Source of the DNA: Comamonas sp. KCTC 72670
GTDB taxonomy: Bacteria > Myxococcota > Myxococcia > Myxococcales > Myxococcaceae
Direction of reading: 5' to 3'
NCBI GenBank assembly: GCA_014656495.1
Contig: BNCN01000013.1
Location: 64,814 to 128,813, forward strand
DNA length: 64,000 bases
Of the stretch, positions 46,329 through 54,437 are shown piece after piece. Below the pieces are notes generated by a model, which saw nothing but the letters and a program-made list of their open reading frames with translations, ran no database searches and had not been told where the DNA came from. The stretch's first letter is position 1. Each line of letters opens with the position of its first letter. Made by a program: the position numbers and the translations under genes.

Positions 46329-48083
46329 TTATTCACCCGGGGCGATGGGTGCACCCGTCACACGAGAGAGAGCGGCCATGCCCACCCGGACGTCATGCCA
46401 GCTCCTGCCCTTGCCCCCCGAGGCCTGGGCATAGGCCGTGAACGCGTCCACGAGGTCGCGGGTGTCACCGGTCCCCAGGTCGAACGCGGTGAAGGCCGCC
46501 GTCACCCACCGGCGCGCGCTGCGCTGGGCTTCCCCAAAGGAGCGGGCGCGGCTCCAGGCGGCCACCAGCTCGCTGTGCACCTTGGCGACCTCCAGCCGGA
46601 TGCCCGCCCGAATCTGCTTCTCCTGCGCGCGCAGCTTGTCCAGCTCGGCGCGCGCCTGGGCCAGCAGCGCGTCCTTCACCGGGATGTCGAACGTGCCCCG
46701 CATCACCAGGCCCACCCCCGCCGTCCGGTCGTTGAAGGGGTCGAACGCGAAGGGCGTGCGCTGCCGCGTGGCGCTGCTGGTGAAGCGCACGTCGTAGAAG
46801 CCGGCGATGCCCAGGTCCGGGTAGTAGCTGCGCTCGCGGATGAAGACTTCCTGTTCGCGGGCGGCGATGCCTGCGGCGATGGCGGTGAGCTCCGGACGGT
46901 AGGCCTCGGCGCGGGCCAGGGACTGGTCCAGGCTGGGCACCGGCACGTCCTCGTCCAGCTCCAGCTCCTCCTCCACCACCGTCACGGCGTCGTCCGGCCC
47001 CGCGTTGGCCAGCAGGCCAATGGCGGCGAGCGCCAGTTGACGCCCCTGCAGGGCCTCCGCCCGCTGCGCTTCGACGATCTGCCGGAAGAAGCGGACCTTG
47101 TGAGCGTCCACCGCGGACACCTGGCCGGAGTCCTCCTTCAGCAGCCGGTCGATGCGCTCGCCGGCGTCCTCCAGCCGCTTCGACACCTCTTCAATCTGGT
47201 GCAAGCCGTTCTGGGCGAGCTGGAAGCCGAAGTAAGCCTGCGCGGCCTGGAAGCCGACTTCATTCCGGACGCGTTCCCGCAGCGCCGAGCCCAGCACCGG
47301 CCCCTGCGCGCCGGCCTTCTCCAGCGCCGTCAGCTTGCCGAACGTGTAGATGGGCAGCACCGCGTTGCCCGTGGAGAACACGGTCACTCCGACGCGGCCG
47401 AAGTTCAGGTCGCCCTTGAGCGTGGCCGGCGTCGTCGGCGGGCCGCCGAGCCCATCGTTGCGCGCCTCCGGCGTCGGGCCGCCCGCGCCCACGGTGATCT
47501 CGAACTTGGGGAACCAGGCCCACCGCGCCTGATCGTAGAGCGCGTGGAACCTGCGCAGCTCCGCGCTCGCCTCCTCCACCCGGGAGTCGGATTCGCGGGC
47601 TCGCGCCACCAACTGCGCCAGGGTGAGCGGCGCCGGCCGCGCGGGCTTCGCCTCCGAGTCGGGCGCCTCCGTCACCGTGTCCTTCGCCTGCTCCGCCTCG
47701 GTGGCGGGCTCCTGGACGGGTGCGGGGGAGATGCCCGGCCCCCCACCCTGCGACCCCGGCGTCTCCTCGATGGTGCTGGGGGCGATGGAGGGCGGGCCGG
47801 GAGGAAGGTTCGGTCCGCCGGTCCCCACGCGAGGCGGCCGAGTCCCGCTGGGCGTGCCCCTGCCCGGGGCGGCCGTGGGGGTGTCCGTGCTGGGGGCGGT
47901 CAAATCCGGCGTGGCCGGCGCGGGGGAGGTTCCCGGCGTCGACGTGGAGGGTGACGACGTGCTCCCCGTGCCGGGCGCGGGGCTGCTCCCTGTTCCCACC
48001 GAGCCGGGGGTGAGCTGCGCTCCGGCAACGCCCGCCGCGAGCACCAGCGCCACTGTCACGCCATGATCCAGGTGTCTGCGCAT
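46329..48083 (-). CDS. TolC-family outer membrane efflux protein
   Basis: 584 residues. A signal peptide (MRRHLDHGVTVALVLAAGVAGA) is followed by a 110-residue Pro/Ser/Thr/Gly-rich low-complexity segment, then two TolC-like helical hairpin repeats (about 145-355 and 365-580) with the paired beta-strand regions FPKFEITVGAGG and YPDLGIAGFYDV. The family forms trimeric outer-membrane channels for RND, ABC or MFS exporters. The low-complexity insertion before the barrel domain is unusual. Start ATG 48083 lies just after AAGG. An MlaC-like gene follows; inner-membrane partners are not adjacent. Confidence 0.88.
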   Translation of the reverse strand: MRRHLDHGVTVALVLAAGVAGAQLTPGSVGTGSSPAPGTGSTSSPSTSTPGTSPAPATPDLTAPSTDTPTAAPGRGTPSGTRPPRVGTGGPNLPPGPPSIAPSTIEETPGSQGGGPGISPAPVQEPATEAEQAKDTVTEAPDSEAKPARPAPLTLAQLVARARESDSRVEEASAELRRFHALYDQARWAWFPKFEITVGAGGPTPEARNDGLGGPPTTPATLKGDLNFGRVGVTVFSTGNAVLPIYTFGKLTALEKAGAQGPVLGSALRERVRNEVGFQAAQAYFGFQLAQNGLHQIEEVSKRLEDAGERIDRLLKEDSGQVSAVDAHKVRFFRQIVEAQRAEALQGRQLALAAIGLLANAGPDDAVTVVEEELELDEDVPVPSLDQSLARAEAYRPELTAIAAGIAAREQEVFIRERSYYPDLGIAGFYDVRFTSSATRQRTPFAFDPFNDRTAGVGLVMRGTFDIPVKDALLAQARAELDKLRAQEKQIRAGIRLEVAKVHSELVAAWSRARSFGEAQRSARRWVTAAFTAFDLGTGDTRDLVDAFTAYAQASGGKGRSWHDVRVGMAALSRVTGAPIAPGE

Positions 48084-48273
48084 CAACCCGCCTTGTGGCG
48101 CTCCCATATATGAGAAATCCACGGCGGCGCAGCATGTCCGTTCGACGCCGGGACGTCACCGGAGATGTTCGTCCCATATCCATCGTCTGGTACCGGGGCG
48201 CGCGAAAAGGAGTTGGTGGGACGTGGCGCATGCAGCAGATTGCACCTGTTCCCGAGACAGAGGATCCCCACAC

Positions 48274-49197
48274 ATGCCCCATACCGATCGCGTCAAGCAG
48301 ATCCTGTCGTGGTACCCGTCCGACAACCCCGGCACGCTGACCAACCTGGCCCGCTTGCTGAACACCGGCACGCTGGCCGGCACGGGAAAGCTCGTCATCC
48401 TCCCGGTGGACCAGGGCTTCGAGCACGGCCCGGCCCGCTCCTTCGGACCGAACCCGGCGGGGTACGATCCGGACTACCACATCCAGTTGGCCATCGAGTC
48501 GGGCTGCAACGCCTACGCGGCGCCCCTGGGTTTCCTGGAGGCGGTGGCCGGAAAGTACGCGGGTGAGATTCCCCTCATCCTCAAGGTCAACAACTCCGAC
48601 ACGCTGGCCAAGGTGCCCAACCCCATGTCCGCCGTGACGAGCTCCGTGAAGGACGCCGTCCGCCTGGGCTGCACCGCCGTCGGCTACACCATCTACCCGG
48701 GCTCGGGCGCGCGCAACGAGCAGTACGAGGACCTCCGCGACATCATCGCGGAGGCCAAGTCGTACGGCCTGCCCACCGTCCTCTGGGCCTACCCCCGCGG
48801 CAACCTCTCCAAGGAGGGTGAGACGGGCATCGACGTGGTGGCGTACGCGGCGCAGATCAGCGCGCAGCTGGGCGCCCATGTCATCAAGGTGAAGCCGCCG
48901 CAGGACCACATCGAGCAGCCCGAGGCCAAGAAGGCCTTCGAGAAGGCCGGCATCGCCACCAAGACGATGGCCGAGCGCGTCCGCGAAGTGGTCCGCTCCG
49001 CCTTCAACGGCAAGCGCATCGTCATCTTCTCCGGCGGCGAGGCCAAGAGCACCGAGGCCCTGCTCGAGGAGATCAAGCAGATCAACGCCGGCGGCGGCTT
49101 CGGCTCCATCATGGGCCGCAACGCCTTCCAGCGCCCGCACGCCGAGTCCATCAAGCTGCTCAAGGACGTGATGGCCATCTTCGCCGGCAAGGCGTAG
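48274..49197 (+). CDS. Class I fructose-bisphosphate aldolase (DhnA type)
   Basis: 307 residues. Archaeal/DhnA-type aldolase: LVILPVDQGFEHGPARSF, VGYTIYPGS, LWAYPRG and the Schiff-base region HVIKVKPPQDHIEQ, with SGGEAKS and GRNAFQRP near the phosphate-binding site. It interconverts fructose 1,6-bisphosphate with two triose phosphates without metal. The start ATG 48274 follows AGAGGA; the frame extends to 48223 as leader sequence only. A strong terminator follows, so it is monocistronic. Confidence 0.95.
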   Translation: MPHTDRVKQILSWYPSDNPGTLTNLARLLNTGTLAGTGKLVILPVDQGFEHGPARSFGPNPAGYDPDYHIQLAIESGCNAYAAPLGFLEAVAGKYAGEIPLILKVNNSDTLAKVPNPMSAVTSSVKDAVRLGCTAVGYTIYPGSGARNEQYEDLRDIIAEAKSYGLPTVLWAYPRGNLSKEGETGIDVVAYAAQISAQLGAHVIKVKPPQDHIEQPEAKKAFEKAGIATKTMAERVREVVRSAFNGKRIVIFSGGEAKSTEALLEEIKQINAGGGFGSIMGRNAFQRPHAESIKLLKDVMAIFAGKA

Positions 49198-49223
49198 GCG
49201 CCAGGCGAACGCGAAGAAGTCCC

Positions 49224-49255
49224 AGGCCCGTCAGCCTCGCGCTGGCGGGCCTTTT
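49224..49255 (+). terminator. Rho-independent terminator of the aldolase gene
   Basis: A 12-bp stem (AGGCCCGTCAGC at 49224-49235 with GCTGGCGGGCCT at 49241-49252, one G-T pair) has a 5-base loop and is followed by TTT. Confidence 0.85.
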
Positions 49256-49308
49256 ACGTGCGCCGCGACGAGCGGCACGAGGCGCTCGCGACACGCCGGA
49301 AAACAAAA

Positions 49309-49336
49309 AGGCCCGCCAGGTTTCCCTGGCGGGCCT
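49309..49336 (-). terminator. Rho-independent terminator of the tRNA-Ala transcript
   Basis: A perfect 12-bp stem (AGGCCCGCCAGG at 49309-49320, CCTGGCGGGCCT at 49325-49336) with a TTTC loop. On the minus strand it is followed by TTTTGTTTT, placing it directly downstream of the tRNA. Confidence 0.85.
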
Positions 49337-49349
49337 CTTCATTTCAGAG

Positions 49350-49422
<73 letters not shown>

Positions 49423-49478
49423 GTCTTTTGCTGCTGAGCCGCTTTGGGGAGCGGCCCGACCGGCGAAGTGGGTGCCTT

Positions 49479-49889
49479 CTACCGCTTCTTCGCCCCAGGC
49501 ACCAGAACTCTTTGAGGCTTCGGTGCTTTTTTTTGTTCGTTCAACCGCTCGGCCACTTCCGCGCCTTCCATGAGGATGTCCGTGAGCTCGCGCGCGTGCG
49601 CCTCGGCCGCCTGCTCCGCTGCTTCAACCGCCTTGAGCGCCGCCTCGAATCCAGCGGGGAGCGTGAGCCGGCCCTTCTGCAGCTGGCGCCAGACGGCCTC
49701 GCCCAGCTCCCGGAGCGCCTTCTCCTTTTGATCCCTCAGCACGGTGGTCCGCGCGTTCGCCCGGGCCAGGTCCGTGTTGCGCTCCACGGCCTCACGCAGC
49801 TGCGCCAGCCGAGCTTGCGCCGCCTCGAAGGCCTCGTTGATCTGCTTCACCACCTCGGACTGCTTCGAGTCGGCCGCCAAGTCAGTCAC
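49479..49889 (-). CDS. Small coiled-coil hypothetical protein
   Basis: 136 residues from GTG 49889 (a TTG at 49880 is the alternative; AAGGAG lies just upstream of both). The sequence is almost entirely charged heptad-like helix (INEAFEAAQARLAQLREAVE, KEKALRELGEAVWRQL, AVEAAEQAAEAHARELTDI) with a basic tail ending VLVPGAKKR. No signal peptide, membrane helix or known domain. It follows the RsmB-type gene by 47 bases and precedes the tRNA-Ala gene, all on the minus strand. The frame extends to 50258 only as a shadow of the methyltransferase. Confidence 0.7.
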   Translation of the reverse strand: MTDLAADSKQSEVVKQINEAFEAAQARLAQLREAVERNTDLARANARTTVLRDQKEKALRELGEAVWRQLQKGRLTLPAGFEAALKAVEAAEQAAEAHARELTDILMEGAEVAERLNEQKKAPKPQRVLVPGAKKR

Positions 49890-49936
49890 ACTCCTTGAGG
49901 AATCAACGATTGCGTAGCGTGCGGTCTCGGAACCTG

Positions 49937-51319
49937 TCAACCCGGCCCCGGCCCCGTCCTTCTCAACCGCGCCGCGAAGAAGCCACCCCCGGGCACCTTG
50001 GGAGGCAGCGCCTTGAGGTACGGCCCCTGCGCCGCGAGTGCGGCGCGCTCCGCTCCGAGCACGTGCTCGACGGGCTCCAGCGTGAAGTCCGGATGCTTCG
50101 CCAGGAAGGCCTCCACCACCGCCTCGTCCTCTTCGGGCATCACCGAGCAGGTCGCATAGACGATGAGTGCACCCGGCTTCGCCTGGCGTGAGACTTCCTC
50201 GAGCAGCTCCGTCTGCGTGGCCTGGTAGCGGGCAATCTCCTGGGCCGTGAGCTTCCACTTCTGATCCGGCTCACGCGCCAGGGAGCCCGTCCCGCTGCAG
50301 GGCGCGTCCACGAGCAACACGTCCGCGTCGGACAGGGGCAGCGGATGCGGAAACGCGACCTGTCTCAAGGAGAAGTGGCGCACCCGCTCGCGCGCCTCGG
50401 CCAGGCGGCGGCGGGAACGGTCCCCCGCGAGCACCCTGCCCCTGGGCCCCACGAAGTCCGCGAGCGCCAGCGTCTTGCCGCCCGCCCCCGCGCAGATGTC
50501 CGCGACGGTGAAGCCCTCCATCGAACCCGCGGAGGGCCGGCACATCTCGGAGATGAGCTGGCTGCCCACGTCCTGGACCTGGAGCCGGCCGCTCTTCATC
50601 ACCCGCGTCTCGAAGACCCGGTGACTGGAGTCCGTCACCCGCACCGCGTCCGGCGCGGCGGCCACCGCCTCCGCGTTGACGCCCTCTTCCTTGAGCGCCG
50701 CGAGCACCGCGTCCCGCGTCCCCGGAGGCCGCGCGCGGAAGTGCAGCGACGGCTCCTCGTCGAGCGCCGCGAGCAGGCCCTCCAGCACGTCTTCCGGGTA
50801 CACCTGCGCCAGCCGCAGCACGAGCCAGGTGGGGAACGAGTAGCGGGTCGCCAGCTTCTCGGCGTGCGAGTCCGGCATCGGCGCTTCGGGGAGCGGCAGC
50901 TCCACCACGCGCTGGAGCAGATCGTCCTTGATGGTGCGCGGCCGCACCGGGCCCGGCAGCCGGACCTCCGGCCCGATGCGCGTCCAGCCCTCACCACAGA
51001 AGATGCGGCGCCAGAGGGCATAGCGCACCAGCGCCTGGTCCTCCGTCAGCCCGACCTTCCCCATGGTGTGCCCCAGCAGCCGCGCCGCCAGGTCCAGCAG
51101 CCGCTGGTGCCGGGACAGCTCCCGCACCGCCATGGCGGTGAAGCGGCGCTCCTGCCCCCCCAGGCCATTGGCCTCCCGCAGCGCGTTGGCGAGCGCGGCT
51201 TTCAAGGGCTCGCCCCGGAGCACCGCGATGTGCGCCTCGAGCGCCGCCGTCGCGCCACGCCGGGAGGGACGACCCAGGCGCTCCGGGTCCACGGGGGCTA
51301 CCGGCCAAACAGAATCCAC
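49937..51319 (-). CDS. RsmB-type (NOL1/NOP2/Sun) RNA cytosine methyltransferase
   Basis: 460 residues. The N-terminal half resembles the NusB-like helical domain of RsmB. The C-terminal SAM domain has VADICAGAGGKTLALAD (motif I), VDAPCSGTGSLAREPD with a catalytic cysteine and YATCSVMPEEDE with the second cysteine, the double-Cys signature of RNA m5C methyltransferases. In RsmB the target is C967 of 16S rRNA. The start GTG 51319 lies five bases after the receiver-cupin stop. Identification as the RsmB orthologue is likely but not proven; the N-terminal domain is somewhat divergent. Confidence 0.9.
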   Translation of the reverse strand: MDSVWPVAPVDPERLGRPSRRGATAALEAHIAVLRGEPLKAALANALREANGLGGQERRFTAMAVRELSRHQRLLDLAARLLGHTMGKVGLTEDQALVRYALWRRIFCGEGWTRIGPEVRLPGPVRPRTIKDDLLQRVVELPLPEAPMPDSHAEKLATRYSFPTWLVLRLAQVYPEDVLEGLLAALDEEPSLHFRARPPGTRDAVLAALKEEGVNAEAVAAAPDAVRVTDSSHRVFETRVMKSGRLQVQDVGSQLISEMCRPSAGSMEGFTVADICAGAGGKTLALADFVGPRGRVLAGDRSRRRLAEARERVRHFSLRQVAFPHPLPLSDADVLLVDAPCSGTGSLAREPDQKWKLTAQEIARYQATQTELLEEVSRQAKPGALIVYATCSVMPEEDEAVVEAFLAKHPDFTLEPVEHVLGAERAALAAQGPYLKALPPKVPGGGFFAARLRRTGPGPG

Positions 51320-51324
51320 GTGCC

Positions 51325-52002
51325 TCAGCCCTGCCCTTTCAGTCCCACGACCACCGCCAGACAGCCCGCCGGACTGCGAACCCGAGGCACCTGCCCGGCG
51401 CCCAGGAAGAAGTATCCCGGGGCGGCGTACGACACGCCATCCACCTCCAGCGTGCCTTCCACCACACGAACCCCTTCACCCTCGGGCGATATGGGGAACG
51501 TCCAGTTGAAGTCCCCGCCCGGCGCCATGAGCAGCCAGGATTCACGGAGAGTAATCCTTGAAATTCGCGGCGCGTGCGCCTCCGCCGCCATCGTGTCACC
51601 CTCGACGGGACGCGCCTCCTGCGTGGTGGCCAGGCGCTCGCAGTCCTGACGCAGCGCGATGAAGCGCTCGACCAGCGCGACGATGTCCTCGATCTGGAAC
51701 GGCTTGAGGAGGATGGCGTCCGCCACGTGGGGGAGGACGGCCTGGGTGACCTCCTCCGGCGTCGCGGCGCTGACCACCGCCACCGGCTGCTGACGCTGGC
51801 GGGCGGCCTCCACGACGGTGGGGCCTCCCAGCTCACCGCCGGAGATGCGCAGGTCGGTGATGACCAGAACAAAACGCTCCGCCTGGAACGCGGCGACGGC
51901 TTCCTCCCCGGTACTGACCGCATGGACCTCCGCGAACTCGGAGATGAGCTCGCCCATGCCTTCCCGAAGGCTCGCGTCGTCCTCGACCAGCAACACCCTC
52001 AT
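51325..52002 (-). CDS. Response regulator: receiver domain fused to a cupin-like domain
   Basis: 225 residues. Receiver domain (1-120) with acidic pocket (Glu7, Asp8, Asp9), phospho-acceptor Asp50 (LVITDLRI), Ser78 and Lys100 (LLKPF), all intact. After a linker, residues about 150-225 form a cupin-like beta domain (EGEGVRVVEGTLEVDGVSYA, then APGYFFLGAGQ) similar to ChrR/anti-sigma-type cupins. There is no DNA-binding or enzymatic output domain, so the cupin is probably the output or a ligand sensor. No histidine kinase is adjacent. It is five bases upstream of the RsmB-type gene, with which it is likely co-transcribed. Confidence 0.85.
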   Translation of the reverse strand: MRVLLVEDDASLREGMGELISEFAEVHAVSTGEEAVAAFQAERFVLVITDLRISGGELGGPTVVEAARQRQQPVAVVSAATPEEVTQAVLPHVADAILLKPFQIEDIVALVERFIALRQDCERLATTQEARPVEGDTMAAEAHAPRISRITLRESWLLMAPGGDFNWTFPISPEGEGVRVVEGTLEVDGVSYAAPGYFFLGAGQVPRVRSPAGCLAVVVGLKGQG

Positions 52003-52108
52003 ATAGGGGGGTACCTCCGCCGCCCCGAACTTCAGTGGAGCCTGTCCTCATACCAGGACCGGGCGCTTCCAGCGGAAGACCACCTCGCCGGTCCTGCCCT
52101 TCGGATGA

Positions 52109-52194
52109 TGGCCCTCCCCGGACTCGAACCGGGACGCGGGGTCAGCCGCAGCGGATTTTGAGTCCGCCTCGTCTACCAATTTCGACAGAGGGCC
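52109..52194 (-). tRNA. tRNA-Leu (anticodon CAA)
   Basis: An 86-base class II tRNA. Acceptor GGCCCTC pairs with GAGGGCC, the anticodon stem is GCGGA/TCCGC with loop CTCAAAA, giving anticodon CAA, a long variable arm follows and the T arm contains GGTTCGAGTCC. It reads the rare leucine codon TTG. CCA is not encoded. Confidence 0.96.
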
Positions 52195-52290
52195 CCCTGC
52201 TGTCGCGACGGCCGAACGTATACCGCGAGTTGATACCAAGTGCATCCGAAGATTGCGGTGCCTGACGCACATCGATAAGAGGGCCCCCCC

Positions 52291-53034
52291 ATGTACAACC
52301 TTCTCATTTCCCTCGGTGTGGGAATCGCCGTCGCGCTCCTGGTGAAGGTGGCCGGCTTCTCCATCTGGGCCGGGCTCGTCCCCGGAATCCTGGCCCTCGT
52401 TGGCACCTACATCGTGCTCGCCCGTCGGGTGGCCAGCCGCATCCAGGCCCTCATGACGGTGGTCCAGAAGGATCTCCAGTCCCAGCCCACCAGCCAGAAG
52501 GACGCCCAGTCGCGGGTGGACCGGGCGGTGAAGACGCTGGAGCAGGGGCTCGTCTACGACAAGTGGCAGTTCCTCGTCGGACCGGAGCTCCACGCCCAGA
52601 TTGGCATGCTGAAGTACATGGTGAAGGACCATGAGGGGGCCAAGGCGGCCTTCGACAAGGGCAGCAGCCGCAACTACATGGCCAAGGCCATGGAGGGCGC
52701 CCTCTACTTCCAGCGCAAGGACTTCGACGCCATGAAGAAGGCGTTCGAGTCCGCCACCAAGAGCGGGAAGAAGGAGTCCATCGTCTGGGCGGCCTACGCC
52801 TGGTGCCTGCTCCAGAACAAGGACAAGGACGGCGCGCTGCGCGTGCTCGCCCGGGGCGTGGAGGAGAACCCCAAGGACGAGAAGCTCAAGGGCAGCCTCG
52901 CCGCGCTGCAGAACGACAAGCGGCTGAAGATGAAGCCCTACGAGCCCATGTGGTGGCAGTTCGGCCTGGAAGCGCCGCCGCCGGTCATGCCGCCCATGGG
53001 TGGCCGCCGCATGCAGTTCAACACCCGACGCTAG
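52291..53034 (+). CDS. Tetratricopeptide-like membrane-anchored protein
   Basis: 247 residues. Two N-terminal transmembrane helices (LLISLGVGIAVALLVKVAGF and WAGLVPGILALVGTYIVLA, about 4-45) are followed by TPR-like helical repeats (about 95-215; DHEGAKAAFDKGSSRNY, AMEGALYFQRKDFDAMKKAF, WAAYAWCLLQNKDKDGALRV). The C-terminus is Pro/Met/Gly-rich. No enzymatic motif is present. It probably acts as an envelope-bound protein-protein scaffold. AGAGGG upstream of ATG 52291 supports the start. No operon partner is visible. Confidence 0.82.
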   Translation: MYNLLISLGVGIAVALLVKVAGFSIWAGLVPGILALVGTYIVLARRVASRIQALMTVVQKDLQSQPTSQKDAQSRVDRAVKTLEQGLVYDKWQFLVGPELHAQIGMLKYMVKDHEGAKAAFDKGSSRNYMAKAMEGALYFQRKDFDAMKKAFESATKSGKKESIVWAAYAWCLLQNKDKDGALRVLARGVEENPKDEKLKGSLAALQNDKRLKMKPYEPMWWQFGLEAPPPVMPPMGGRRMQFNTRR

Positions 53035-53432
53035 CGTCCCGCCGCGCGGCGCCCAGCGTCGGCCCGCGCACGGGAATATCTACCGCTTCGCCGCTCAGCG
53101 CGCTGCAACGTCTTCCGACCCTGTACAACAGGGCGACGTAGACGGTGTGCAACCACCCGGAAACACTCTGACTGCCCTCCCCCACCGAAGGGCATGCTGC
53201 TTGCTCCTGCCCCGTGCATACGGATGGCGGGGAAAGGCCCCGTCTCGCGGAGCCGGACAGGCTTGGCAGCCGGAGGTCTCGGGTGAAGGTTGTGGGCGTT
53301 GGGGTGTGCTTGCAGGACCGGGCGGCGGCGGATGCGCGTGGGGCGCAGGGGCGTTGGGAGCACACGGCGGGGCGTGGCACCCGAGACTTTCGGCCTGCCA
53401 TTTCGCAGCAGCCGAGTGAAGCGGAGTGGTGC
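53035..53432. other. Intergenic region upstream of the diguanylate cyclase gene
   Basis: 398 bases without a supported gene. It is somewhat less GC-rich than the coding neighbours and holds only short GC hairpins. A stretch near 53225-53280 has weak riboswitch-like features, but no known class could be matched. The promoter of the receiver-GGDEF gene should be here. Confidence 0.4.
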
Positions 53433-54389
53433 ATGGAACGGCGCGGCCGGACCTCGGAGCGGTCCCTTCTGCTCATCATCGAGGATGACGCGAACGTCCG
53501 CGAGAGCCTCGTGGACCTGCTCGCCGCTCGCTTCGACGTGCTCGCCGCGCCGGATTCGGACGCGGGGCTGGAGCTGGCGCGGGAGCACCGCCCGGACCTC
53601 ATCCTCCTGGACCGGTTCCTTCCCGGCGGCGACGGGCTCGCGGTGCTGGAGATGCTCCAGCGCGAGTCCCGCACGGAGGCCGTCCCCGTCATCTTCCTGA
53701 CGGGCGACGCGGACGAGGCCACGCTGGAGCGCTGCCTGGAGATGGGCGCCGTGGACTTCATCCACAAGCCGGCGAGCGCGCGCGAGCTGCTGGCGCGCAT
53801 CGACCGGGCGCTGCGCCAGAGCGAGCAGCAGCGCCGGCTCCAGATCCTGGCGCAGACGGACGGCCTCACGGGGCTGGCCAACTTCCGGGCGCTGACCATC
53901 CGGCTCGATGAGGAGTTCCGCCGGGCCCAGCGCTACCAGTACCCGCTGAGCGTCGTCATCATCGACCTGGACCACCTCAAGGCCATCAACGACGGCATGG
54001 GCCATGACGTGGGCAACCGGGCCATCCTCGCGCTGGCGGCCCAGCTGAAGAACGAGCTGCGGGAGTCCGACTTCGCGGCGCGCTTTGGCGGGGACGAGTT
54101 CGTCGCGCTGCTGCCGCACCAGACGGCGATGGAAGCAGCCGTCTTCGCCGAGCGCATCCGCACCGGGCTGCGCGCCGTCGGCGTGCAGAAGAGCGACGGC
54201 CGCCCTGCCCCCTTCGGGCTGAGTGTCAGCGTGGGCATCGCCGACCATACCTTCGAAGGGCCCAGGGAGGACACGGAGTCGCTGATGAAGGCGGCGGACG
54301 CGGCCCTCTACGAGGCGAAGCGCGAGGGGCGGGATCGGGTGGTCGTGTTCGGCCGTCCCACCAGTGCCCCCTCCGCGCAGCGGCACTGA
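53433..54389 (+). CDS. Response regulator diguanylate cyclase (receiver-GGDEF)
   Basis: 318 residues. Receiver domain (about 11-125) with Asp60 as phospho-acceptor (LILLDRFLP), Thr90 and Lys112; GGDEF domain (about 140-310) with intact GGDEF at 219-223 and the RESD inhibitory-site motif at 210-213. It should make c-di-GMP in response to phosphorylation, with product feedback inhibition. The start ATG 53433 has GGAG seven bases upstream; the frame extends upstream to 53214 without domain content. It is followed after 48 bases by a flavoprotein-receiver fusion, suggesting a signalling operon. The cognate kinase is not in the window. Confidence 0.93.
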   Translation: MERRGRTSERSLLLIIEDDANVRESLVDLLAARFDVLAAPDSDAGLELAREHRPDLILLDRFLPGGDGLAVLEMLQRESRTEAVPVIFLTGDADEATLERCLEMGAVDFIHKPASARELLARIDRALRQSEQQRRLQILAQTDGLTGLANFRALTIRLDEEFRRAQRYQYPLSVVIIDLDHLKAINDGMGHDVGNRAILALAAQLKNELRESDFAARFGGDEFVALLPHQTAMEAAVFAERIRTGLRAVGVQKSDGRPAPFGLSVSVGIADHTFEGPREDTESLMKAADAALYEAKREGRDRVVVFGRPTSAPSAQRH

Positions 54390-54437
54390 ACGGGGAGTGG
54401 CGGGGCAGGCAACGGCGGGGCAGCAGCGAGGGCGCGG

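Noticed and set aside
53225-53290. Possible cobalamin or c-di-GMP riboswitch before the GGDEF gene
   Set aside because: Isolated box-like words only; the ordered conserved elements of either class are absent.
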